Source: Gemmatimonadaceae bacterium
Lineage (GTDB): Bacteria > Gemmatimonadota > Gemmatimonadetes > Gemmatimonadales > Gemmatimonadaceae
Assembly: GCA_020851035.1 (NCBI GenBank)
Contig: JADZDM010000029.1
Coordinates: forward strand, 1 to 47,473
Reading direction: 5' to 3'
DNA: 47,473 bases
Below are positions 34,716-43,107 of this stretch, piece by piece. The notes beneath the pieces were generated by a model. The model ran no database searches and had not been told where the DNA came from. It saw only the letters and a program-made list of their open reading frames with translations. Position 1 is the stretch's first letter. Every line of letters starts with the position of its first letter. Position numbers and translations under genes: made by a program.

Positions 34716-35908
34716 CCAGGCTGGTCCTGCTCGACCACGCGGCGGGTGCGCCCGAGGCGGACCTGCTCGCGCCGGTGAGCACCGCGCGGCCGCTGGCGGA
34801 GGTTCGCGCCGGCGCGTGCCTGGTGCGTGAGCGATGGGCGGCTGCCCTTGGCGTGCCGGTGAGCGGCACGGTGGCGGCGCGGCGACTCGCCGGCTTCGAC
34901 GAGCCCGGGGCGGCGCCGGTGCTGGCCGACGACACGGTGCTGGCCGCGGGAACGATCGTCGCGCTGAGTCACTTCGCGCCTTCGCTCGCGGCCGTCGCCG
35001 ACGGGACCCACGACACCTGGACACACGCCGGCACCGTGGTCGCGTCGCGGCTCGCCGGCAACACGACGGTGGGGGCGATCCGCGCCACCGGTGTGGCCGC
35101 CGGCCGGCTGGCCACCACGATCGACGGCTGGATGCTGACGCAGCCGTGGGACCTGGTCGGGCTGCTCCCGGCCATGCTGGGGGCCGACCTGCTCCACCTG
35201 GCGAACGAGTCGGCCGCGCCGGCCGCGTTGCCCCCCGACGTTCGGGTGCTCGGCTCGCACCCGGTGCGGATCGCGGAGAGCGCCGTGATCGAGCCGTTCG
35301 TGGTGCTCGATGCGACGCAGGGGGCGATCCTGGTCGGCGAGCACACGCTGGTGCGCAGCTTCTCGCGACTGGCCGGGCCGTTCGTGCTGGGCCGGCATTC
35401 GCAGTGGATGGGGGGCAGCGGGCAGACCGTCTCGATCGGCGATCATTGCCGCGCGAACGGCGAGATGTCCACCACGATCATGTGCGGCCACGCGAACAAG
35501 GGCCACGACGGCTTCGTGGGGCACAGCTACCTCGGGCGCTGGACGAACCTCGGCGCCGGCACCGTCACGTCCAACCTGAAGAACACATACGGCACCGTCT
35601 CGTTCGCGGGCGCGGACACCGGGCTGCAGTTCCTCGGCTCGATCCTGGGCGACCATGCCAAGACCGGGATCCTGACGCGCCTGACCACCGGCAGCTCGAT
35701 CGGTGCCGGCGCGAACGTGATCAGCGACGACGTGGTGCTGAGCGTGGTGCCCGCCTTCGCGTGGGGCTCGCGCGGCGATCGCTACGATCGCGAGCGCTTC
35801 CTGCAGACGGCCGAGCGCGTGATGGCCCGGCGCAAGGTGACGCTCACGGCAGCGATGCGTGGGTGCCTGGCGGCGGTGCACGAAAGTGTCACCGGACCAC
35901 GCCGCTGA
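34712..35908 (+). CDS. GlmU-like putative sugar nucleotidyltransferase (NTP_transf_4 plus left-handed beta-helix)
   Basis: 398 residues from GTG 34712. The N-terminal part lacks the usual LAGGxGxR loop; instead it has LVLLDHAAG, LLAPVSTARPLAEVRAGACLVRERW, the R-P-x-A-E-x-R-x-G-x-x-x-x-x-E-x-W pattern of the NTP_transf_4 group. The C-terminal part (about 195-360) is a hexapeptide-repeat left-handed helix: IEPFVVLDATQGAILVGEHTLVRSFSRLAGPFVLG, then GEMSTTIMCGHANKGHDGFVGHSYLGRWTNLGAGTVTSNLKNTYG, as in GlmU acyltransferase domains. Likely makes or acylates a sugar nucleotide. Coupling to manC suggests an exopolysaccharide or glycan role. Substrate unknown. Confidence 0.92.
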   Translation: MTRLVLLDHAAGAPEADLLAPVSTARPLAEVRAGACLVRERWAAALGVPVSGTVAARRLAGFDEPGAAPVLADDTVLAAGTIVALSHFAPSLAAVADGTHDTWTHAGTVVASRLAGNTTVGAIRATGVAAGRLATTIDGWMLTQPWDLVGLLPAMLGADLLHLANESAAPAALPPDVRVLGSHPVRIAESAVIEPFVVLDATQGAILVGEHTLVRSFSRLAGPFVLGRHSQWMGGSGQTVSIGDHCRANGEMSTTIMCGHANKGHDGFVGHSYLGRWTNLGAGTVTSNLKNTYGTVSFAGADTGLQFLGSILGDHAKTGILTRLTTGSSIGAGANVISDDVVLSVVPAFAWGSRGDRYDRERFLQTAERVMARRKVTLTAAMRGCLAAVHESVTGPRR

Positions 35909-35925
35909 GCACGCGCGGCAGGCCG

Positions 35926-36273
35926 GTGACGGCGTCGACGCGGCGCACCCGCATGGCGGCCGGCAGCGTGGCATTGCGTGACGCGCTGCGCGCGCTCCGC
36001 GGGCAGGGTGCCGCGCGGCGTGGCAGCGCCGACGACACCGACCGCGGCGCGATGTTCGACCTCGCGGCACTGGCCGACCGGCTGGCCGGCTTCGCCGAGG
36101 ACCAGGGCGAGGATGACTGGGGGGAGTTCTGGGTCACGACGGCGGACGTCGAGACGCTGGAGCGCCGGACGGCGTTCCTCGCGGCGCAGGTGCCGGGGCT
36201 GGCGGCCGGCACTTTGCCTGCACTGCAGGCGCTGCACCGCGAGCTGGCCGCGATCGCGCAGCCGCCCGAATAG
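35926..36273 (+). CDS. Small hypothetical protein
   Basis: 115 residues from GTG 35926, or 106 from ATG 35953; neither has a clear ribosome site. The sequence is helical and charged: SVALRDALRALRGQGAARRG, then an acidic block FDLAALADRLAGFAEDQGEDDWGEFW, then TADVETLERRTAFLAAQVPGLAAG and LPALQALHRELAAIAQ. No membrane helix and no recognised family. It follows the GlmU-like gene by 17 bases and ends before a strong hairpin, so it is probably the last gene of the Roadblock-manC-GlmU-like set. Coding call rests on position, strand and composition. Confidence 0.65.
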   Translation: MTASTRRTRMAAGSVALRDALRALRGQGAARRGSADDTDRGAMFDLAALADRLAGFAEDQGEDDWGEFWVTTADVETLERRTAFLAAQVPGLAAGTLPALQALHRELAAIAQPPE

Positions 36274-36286
36274 CACGTCCGAAACG

Positions 36287-36327
36287 CGAAGCGGGGCGGC
36301 GCATCGTGAGATGCACCGCCCCGTTCG
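36287..36327. terminator. Bidirectional terminator hairpin between the manC set and groEL
   Basis: A long stem between convergent genes: CGGGGCGG pairs with CCGCCCCG, then one C-A mismatch, then GCATC/GATGC with a GTGA loop. The stem extends outward by CGAA/TTCG past a bulged G. There is only a weak T-tract on either side (GTTCGT on plus, CTTCGCGTTT on minus). It lies 14 bases after the plus-strand stop and 22 bases beyond the groEL stop. Confidence 0.75.
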
Positions 36328-36348
36328 TGACTGCGCCAGCGTGGACGA

Positions 36349-37995
<1,647 letters not shown>

Positions 37996-38012
37996 CTATC
38001 CTCGTGTGGCGA

Positions 38013-38321
38013 TTAGGCGAGGACCGCGAGTACATCCGACTCGCGGAGAATGAGCACATTCTCGCCTTCGATCGTGACTTCGGTGCCGCTGTACTTCCCG
38101 TACAGCACCCGGTCGCCGACCTTGACAGTCATCGGGGCCAGCTTGCCGTCCTCGTACTTGCCCGGGCCAACGGCGACGATCTCGCCCTGCTGGGGCTTTT
38201 CCTTGGCCGTGTCGGGGATGTACAGACCGCCGCGCATCTGTTCCGCCTCTTCGAGCGGCTTCACGACAACGCGATCGGCCAACGGGGTGACCTTGGCGCC
38301 GATGGCACTGTTGGTGGTCAT
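38013..38321 (-). CDS. groS: Co-chaperonin GroES
   Basis: 102 residues. Heptameric lid of the GroEL chamber. [50 protein letters not shown] (including the mobile loop at about 24-36) and [34 protein letters not shown] are the family blocks. A strong GGAGG site lies 9 bases before the ATG. The leader carries a CIRCE element, so heat-shock control by HrcA is expected. Confidence 0.99.
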   Translation of the reverse strand: MTTNSAIGAKVTPLADRVVVKPLEEAEQMRGGLYIPDTAKEKPQQGEIVAVGPGKYEDGKLAPMTVKVGDRVLYGKYSGTEVTIEGENVLILRESDVLAVLA

Positions 38322-38386
38322 CGTCCTTCCTCCAGACCTGACGTGTGACAGTGGATGAGCGCGCGGATCAGGGCACGCGCGCTTTG

Positions 38387-38413
38387 TTAGCAGTCGCAGT
38401 GGTTGACTGCTAA
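38387..38413. promoter_or_regulatory. CIRCE operator (HrcA binding site), variant arms
   Basis: TTAGCAGTC-N9-GACTGCTAA, a perfect 9-bp inverted repeat with the canonical 9-base spacer. The consensus arms are TTAGCACTC and GAGTGCTAA; both arms carry the complementary change at the seventh position, so symmetry is kept. It lies 66 bases before groES and directly at the predicted transcription start. hrcA itself is not in the window. Confidence 0.95.
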
Positions 38414-38420
38414 GGCCGGA

Positions 38421-38448
38421 AACCTAGTCACCGCCACCGAGAGGTCAA
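38421..38448 (-). promoter_or_regulatory. groES-groEL promoter
   Basis: TTGACC (38448-38443), a 16-base spacer and TAGGTT (38426-38421) on the minus strand. The predicted start, about 38414, falls at the outer edge of the CIRCE repeat, the arrangement expected for HrcA repression. The 127 bases between it and coaX hold no other feature I can recognise. Confidence 0.6.
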
Positions 38449-38575
38449 GCCGGCGGACTGCCTCCGGGACGAGAACCCGACAACCGCCGCAAGTCGTTAC
38501 ACGACAACGAGATGCGGCCGTGCTCGGTTGCCGGACGCGAACCCGCCGGCCCCGGCCGCACGCGCGCCGCCCGAC

Positions 38576-39361
38576 CTACTCGATCGCGTCCGACCGGAGG
38601 ATCCGGTACGCCAGCAGCAGCCCGCGGAGCGTCAGATCGGGGTCCACCACCTCCAGCGCGGGACAGATCGGCGCCAGCATCGCGGCCAGCCCACCCGTCC
38701 CGATCACGAGCGGCTCGCGGGCCGTGGGCCACTCGGCGCGGATCCGCGTCACGATCCCGCTGATCGACTCCACCGCACCGTAGACCACCCCCGAGCGGAT
38801 GCACTCCTCCGTCCGGCGCCCGATCACCCGCTTCGGCGTGCGCAACTCCGTCGCCGGCAGCTTGGAGGTGCGGCGCGTGAGCGTCTCCAGCGACGTGACG
38901 ACCCCCGGCGCGATCACCCCGCCCAGGAACACGCCATCGCGCGTGATGCAGTCATAGGTCGTCGCCGTGCCGAGGTCCACCACGATGCAGTCGCGGTCAT
39001 AGAGACGGCTCGCGGCCAGCGTGTTGATGATGCGGTCGGCGCCGACGGTCTGCGGCTCGTCCACGTCGAGCGTGATCGGCAACGGGCTCGTCGCATCCAC
39101 CGTCACGGCGTCCACCGCGAAGGCGATCGCGATCCCCTCGAGCAGAGCCGCCGTAACGGCCGGCACCACCGAGCCCACTGCGGCACCCGTCACGGCCGCC
39201 GGCGGCACCTCGGCGAGTGCGAGGAGGGACCGCAGCAGCACCGCGTGTTCATGCGGCGTCCGCGCGGTGCTCGTCACCACACGCCAGTGCGTGGTCACGT
39301 GATGCGCATCGGCCAGGCCGATGGTGGTCTCGGTGTTCCCGACGTCGACGACGAGCAGCAT
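38576..39361 (-). CDS. coaX: Type III pantothenate kinase
   Basis: 261 residues; phosphorylates pantothenate in the first step of coenzyme A synthesis, insensitive to CoA feedback. ASKHA-fold marks: MLLVVDVGNTETTIGLAD, VGSVVPAVT, TVGADRIINTLAA, CIVVDLGTATTYDCIT, GGVIAPGVVTSLETL and VIGTGGLAAML. It begins 3 bases after birA ends. The birA-coaX pair is a common arrangement in bacteria. Confidence 0.97.
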   Translation of the reverse strand: MLLVVDVGNTETTIGLADAHHVTTHWRVVTSTARTPHEHAVLLRSLLALAEVPPAAVTGAAVGSVVPAVTAALLEGIAIAFAVDAVTVDATSPLPITLDVDEPQTVGADRIINTLAASRLYDRDCIVVDLGTATTYDCITRDGVFLGGVIAPGVVTSLETLTRRTSKLPATELRTPKRVIGRRTEECIRSGVVYGAVESISGIVTRIRAEWPTAREPLVIGTGGLAAMLAPICPALEVVDPDLTLRGLLLAYRILRSDAIE

Positions 39362-39364
39362 CGA

Positions 39365-40138
39365 TCACCCCTCCGTGTTGTCCACGAACACCAGCGATCC
39401 CGCCACGGCGACAGACTCCCCCGCACCGTCATGCACCCGGAGGCCACCCGACGGTGTGATCCCGGCCACGACACCCGCCAGCGGCGACGACACCCGCCGA
39501 CCGGTCGCGACATCCCGTGCCGCATACGTCGCCAGTTCGGCGGCGTCCAGCGCACCGTCTCGCGCCGCCGCACCCAGCACCGCGCGCACCACGGCCACCA
39601 GCACATCCGCCCGCGTCACCTGCGGGCCCAGGCTCGCCGTGACGAGACCGTCGCCGTGCGGCGTGGGTGCGGTGACGTTGACGCCGACGCCCACCACCAT
39701 CCACTCGAGCGAATCGCCACGCCACCGCGCCTCGGTGAGCACACCGGCCAGCTTGCCGCCGCCAGCGAACAGGTCGTTCGGCCACTTGAGCCCGATGCGG
39801 ACGTCGGCCAGCCGCTCGAGTCCATCCGCGAGTGCGATTCCCACCCGCAGCGGCAACACGCCCGGGGGCGCTCCATCGGACCGGCGAAGCAGCACACTCG
39901 CCCAGACCCCCGCCGCCTCGCCGGACACCCATGCCTTTCCGCTGCGTCCGCGGCCCGCGGCCTGAGCCCCTGCCACCACCACGCTGCCGTGCGGCGCGCC
40001 GTCAGCGGCAAGTGCGTGGCAGAGATCCATCGTGCTGCGACACCGGTCCACGACCAGCAGCGACGTCGCGCCGCTCCGACCCAGGATCACGTCGCACGCA
40101 ACCCCATCGTACGACGCGAGCGACGCCGGGACCGGCAT
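39365..40138 (-). CDS. birA: Biotin--[acetyl-CoA-carboxylase] ligase (monofunctional)
   Basis: 257 residues from ATG 40138. Attaches biotin to carrier proteins via biotinyl-AMP. LLVVDRCRSTMD, VVVAGAQAAGRGRSGKAWVS (the GRGR nucleotide loop), VGIALADGLE, IGLKWPNDLFAGGGKLAGVLTEA and VVGVGVNV are the catalytic-domain marks, followed by a short C-terminal SH3-like domain. There is no N-terminal DNA-binding domain, so it does not act as the biotin repressor. The ATG overlaps the uppP stop (TGATG). Confidence 0.96.
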   Translation of the reverse strand: MPVPASLASYDGVACDVILGRSGATSLLVVDRCRSTMDLCHALAADGAPHGSVVVAGAQAAGRGRSGKAWVSGEAAGVWASVLLRRSDGAPPGVLPLRVGIALADGLERLADVRIGLKWPNDLFAGGGKLAGVLTEARWRGDSLEWMVVGVGVNVTAPTPHGDGLVTASLGPQVTRADVLVAVVRAVLGAAARDGALDAAELATYAARDVATGRRVSSPLAGVVAGITPSGGLRVHDGAGESVAVAGSLVFVDNTEG

Positions 40139-40941
40139 CACCCGTTGCGCGAGTACAGCAGGACCAGCACCCCGATGCCGAGCACCCACCGGTAGAGCGC
40201 GAAGATCCCGAAGCTCCGCGTCGAGATGTACTTGAGCAGCACCGAGATGGCGAGCCAGCCACTGATCCCGGAGGCGAGGATGCCGACGATGATCGGCAGC
40301 GTCACACCCTCGCGCACCGCCTCCGGCACCTTCAGCACCGCGGCGGCGGCGGTGATCGGCATCGACATCAGGAAGCTGAAGGTCGCGGCGCCGGTGCGAT
40401 CGATGCCCAGCGCACGTCCCGCCGTCATCGTCGAGCCGCTGCGCGACACGCCGGGGATCAGCGCACAGACCTGGGCCAGCCCGATCAGCAGCGCGTCCGT
40501 CCAGCGGATGCCGCTCAGCGGGCGCTCCTGCTTCGCGAACCGGTCGGCGGCCCAGAGCAGCGTGCCCATGACGATCAGCGCCACGGCGGTCAGCCGCGGA
40601 TCCCGGAACACGGTCTCGGCATACTCCTCGAGCAGCAGGCCGCCGATCGCACCGGGGATGGTGGCGATCACGATGAAGACGGCACGCCACTGGACCTCAC
40701 CCTCCACGCGTCGTGTCCGCAGGATCTCGATGCCGGCCCTGCAGAGGGCGATCCACTCGGCGCGGAAGTACCAGAGCACGGCGGCCAGGGTGCCGAGATG
40801 CAGTGCGACGTCGAAGGCGAGTCCGGGATCCTGCCAGCCGAAGATGACCGGCGCGAGGCTGAGGTGTGCGGACGAGCTGATCGGGAGGAACTCCGCGAGG
40901 CCCTGCAGGATGCCGAGGACGAGTGCTTGGAAGACGTTCAT
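40138..40941 (-). CDS. uppP: Undecaprenyl-diphosphatase
   Basis: 267 residues, multi-pass membrane protein of the BacA/UppP family, recycling undecaprenyl diphosphate to the phosphate form for cell-wall and O-antigen synthesis. ILQGLAEFLPISSSAHL holds the (E/Q)xxxE pair (Gln13, Glu17) and LIPGVSRSGSTMTAGRALGI holds the PGxSRSG motif (Arg167). Several membrane helices alternate after that. The leader just before the ATG has no purine-rich ribosome site but contains a repeated sequence and a hairpin. This family is known for bacitracin tolerance when overproduced. Confidence 0.97.
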   Translation of the reverse strand: MNVFQALVLGILQGLAEFLPISSSAHLSLAPVIFGWQDPGLAFDVALHLGTLAAVLWYFRAEWIALCRAGIEILRTRRVEGEVQWRAVFIVIATIPGAIGGLLLEEYAETVFRDPRLTAVALIVMGTLLWAADRFAKQERPLSGIRWTDALLIGLAQVCALIPGVSRSGSTMTAGRALGIDRTGAATFSFLMSMPITAAAAVLKVPEAVREGVTLPIIVGILASGISGWLAISVLLKYISTRSFGIFALYRWVLGIGVLVLLYSRNG

Positions 40942-40942
40942 T

Positions 40943-40997
40943 GGGAAGACTGGAGGACGCCGGGTGATGCCGCAGCGTGCGGCACCCGGGGAAGACT
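40943..40997 (-). other. Hairpin flanked by direct repeats ahead of uppP
   Basis: The 82-base gap between bshA and uppP has GGGAAGACT twice (40943-40951 and 40989-40997). Between them is a hairpin with stem GCCGCA/TGCGGC (40969-40974 with 40978-40983), extended by GGGT/ACCC past a bulge. The repeat nearest the gene ends 1 base from the uppP ATG. No T-run follows. Purpose unknown; a translational leader or a remnant duplication are possible. Confidence 0.5.
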
Positions 40998-41023
40998 AGC
41001 GGCCCACGGGAGAGGGCACTCGT

Positions 41024-42190
41024 TCAGGCCCCACCCGCGTTGGCGCGCCGGCGGGACGCGGCGACGGCCAGAGCATCCTCGTAGGTGGCCTCGTACTGGC
41101 CGATGATGCGATCCTCGCTGAACCGGGCCCTCGCGTCGGCCGCCGCCGCCGCGCTCATCCGCGCCCAGCGCGAGTCGTCCCGGAGGATGTCGATGGCGGC
41201 GGCACCCATCGCCGCGGTGTCGCCGACCGGCCTGAGGGCGCCGGTCACCCCATCCTGGATGACTTCCGGGATGCCGCCCGCCCCGGAGGCCACCACCGGC
41301 ACCCCGCACGCCAGCGCCTCGAGCGCCGAGAGGCCGAACGACTCGTTCTCCGACGGCAGCAGGAACAGGTCCGCGCCGGCGAGCAGCGGCGCGACGGTGT
41401 CGATGCGTCCGAGAAACTGGACGCGGTCGGCGATGCCGAGGGCGCGTGCCTCGTCCTGCGCCAGCCCGCGATCGGGGCCGTCGCCGACCATCACCAGCGT
41501 GGCCGGCATGGCGTCCGCCACGTGCGCGAAGGTGCGCACCACGTCCACCGTGCGCTTCACCGGGCGGAAGTTGCTGATGTGCATCAGCACCTTGCCCGGC
41601 GCCGCGGCCAGGCCCCCGAGCGCCCCGGGGTACCGCGCGCGGTCGTAGACCACCGGGTCGATGAAGTTGTGGATGACCTCCACCGCGCAGCCGGCGCAGC
41701 CGAAGGCGTCGACCGTCTCACGCTGCAGGTCCTTCGAGACGGCCGTGATGCGATCGGACTTCTCGATCGAGAACTTCGTGATGGCCCAGTACGACGGGTC
41801 CTGGCCGACGATGGTGATGTCGGTGCCGTGCAGCGTGGTCACGAGCGCCACGTCGTCGCCGGTCTCGCGCAGCATCTCGCGCGCGATCCAGGCGCTGGTG
41901 GCGTGGGGAATGGCATAGTGGCAGTGCAGCACGTCCAGGTGCGCCGAGCGCACCACCTCGTGCATGCGGACCGCCAGGGCCAGGTCGTACGGCGGGTACT
42001 CGAAGAGCGGGTACCGGCCCACGTCCACCTCGTGGAAGAAGACCCGCGGCAGGAACGCCGGCAGCCGGAAGGGCTGCGCATAGGTGATGAAGTGCACCTC
42101 GTGCCCGCGGGCGGCGAGCGCGATGCCAAGCTCGGTGGCCATCGCCCCGGAGCCGCCGTACGTGGGATAACAGGTGATGCCGATCTTCAC
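41024..42190 (-). CDS. bshA: N-acetyl-alpha-D-glucosaminyl L-malate synthase BshA (GT4 glycosyltransferase)
   Basis: 388 residues from GTG 42190. Joins UDP-GlcNAc to L-malate as the first step of bacillithiol. MKIGITCYPTYGGSGAMATELGIALAARGHEVHFITYAQPFRL, VDVGRYPLFEYPPYDLALAVRMHEV, HCHYAIPHATSAWIAREML, TLHGTDITIVGQDPSYWAITKFSIEKSDRITAVSKDL, HNFIDPVVY and HISNFRPVKR are distinctive of BshA. The C-terminal GT4 site is FLLPSENESFGLSALEALACGVPVVAS (E-x7-E). GTGA overlap with miaA. bshB and bshC are not in the window. Confidence 0.95.
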   Translation of the reverse strand: MKIGITCYPTYGGSGAMATELGIALAARGHEVHFITYAQPFRLPAFLPRVFFHEVDVGRYPLFEYPPYDLALAVRMHEVVRSAHLDVLHCHYAIPHATSAWIAREMLRETGDDVALVTTLHGTDITIVGQDPSYWAITKFSIEKSDRITAVSKDLQRETVDAFGCAGCAVEVIHNFIDPVVYDRARYPGALGGLAAAPGKVLMHISNFRPVKRTVDVVRTFAHVADAMPATLVMVGDGPDRGLAQDEARALGIADRVQFLGRIDTVAPLLAGADLFLLPSENESFGLSALEALACGVPVVASGAGGIPEVIQDGVTGALRPVGDTAAMGAAAIDILRDDSRWARMSAAAAADARARFSEDRIIGQYEATYEDALAVAASRRRANAGGA

Positions 42191-43107
42191 GGGTGCTCCG
42201 GGCGTGAAACGGATTCCAGCCACAACATGGCGCGGCCGATCGCATCCGGCGCTCCGGGGTCCAGCAGCGTGACGCGCTCGGCGGGCAGTTGGTGCCTGAA
42301 CCAGGTGCGCTGCCGCTTGGCGTACTGCCGGGTGTCGATGATAGTACGCTCCACCGCCTGCTGCAGCGGCATCCCGCCCCGCAGCGCGGTACGGAGCAGC
42401 GCGTAGCCGCAGGCGTTCCAGGCCGGTGCGGCGTCGGGCACGTCCGCAGCCAGTGACTCGACCTCGGTGAGCCAGCCGGCGTCGAGCATCGCGGCCACGC
42501 GGGCTGCGATCCGGTCGCGCAGCACGTCGCCTGGATCGACCAGCAGGTAGTGCGCGCGCACCTGGGACGGCCGCGCCCGCTCGCGCTGCCACTCGCTGAG
42601 CGGACGGCCGGTGAGCTCGAACACCTCGATGGCCCGCAGGAGCTGCGTGCGGCCGAGGTGCGCGCGGGCCGGGTCGATGACCTGGCAGCGCTCGCGCAGC
42701 GTTGCCGTGGCCTCGGCCTCGAGTGCCGCGAGCACGGCGGCGCGCTGCTGCGGATCGAGTGGTGGCGCCTCGAACAGCGGCGAGGTCAGCGCATGCAGGT
42801 AGAAGCCGGTGCCACCCACGATGATCGCACCGTCGCGGCGGATCCCCGGTTCGGCCAGCCAGCCGAGCGCCGCCGCCGCCCACGCCGCCGCCGAGTAGCG
42901 CTGCGTGGGTTCCACCAGGTCGAGGCCGCGATGCGGCACGGCGGCAACATCCGCGGCCGACGGCTTGGCGGTGCCGATGTCGAATCGCCGGTAGACCTGG
43001 CGCGAGTCGGCGCTGAGCAGCGTCGCGCCGGTGCGCGCCGCCAGCGCCAGTGCGATCGCGGACTTCCCCGCTGCGGTCGGGCCGCAGATGATCGCGACAT
43101 CACGCAC
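42187..43107 (-). CDS. miaA: tRNA dimethylallyltransferase
   Basis: 306 residues; adds a dimethylallyl group to A37 of tRNAs reading UNN codons. IICGPTAAGKSAIALALAARTGATLLSADSRQVYR (P-loop plus the DSRQVYR block), GTAKPSAADVAAVPHRGLDLV, IIVGGTGFYLHAL, and KRQRTWFRHQLP near the end are diagnostic. It overlaps mutL by 8 bases and bshA by 4. The mutL-miaA neighbourhood is widespread in bacteria. Confidence 0.98.
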   Translation of the reverse strand: MRDVAIICGPTAAGKSAIALALAARTGATLLSADSRQVYRRFDIGTAKPSAADVAAVPHRGLDLVEPTQRYSAAAWAAAALGWLAEPGIRRDGAIIVGGTGFYLHALTSPLFEAPPLDPQQRAAVLAALEAEATATLRERCQVIDPARAHLGRTQLLRAIEVFELTGRPLSEWQRERARPSQVRAHYLLVDPGDVLRDRIAARVAAMLDAGWLTEVESLAADVPDAAPAWNACGYALLRTALRGGMPLQQAVERTIIDTRQYAKRQRTWFRHQLPAERVTLLDPGAPDAIGRAMLWLESVSRPEHP

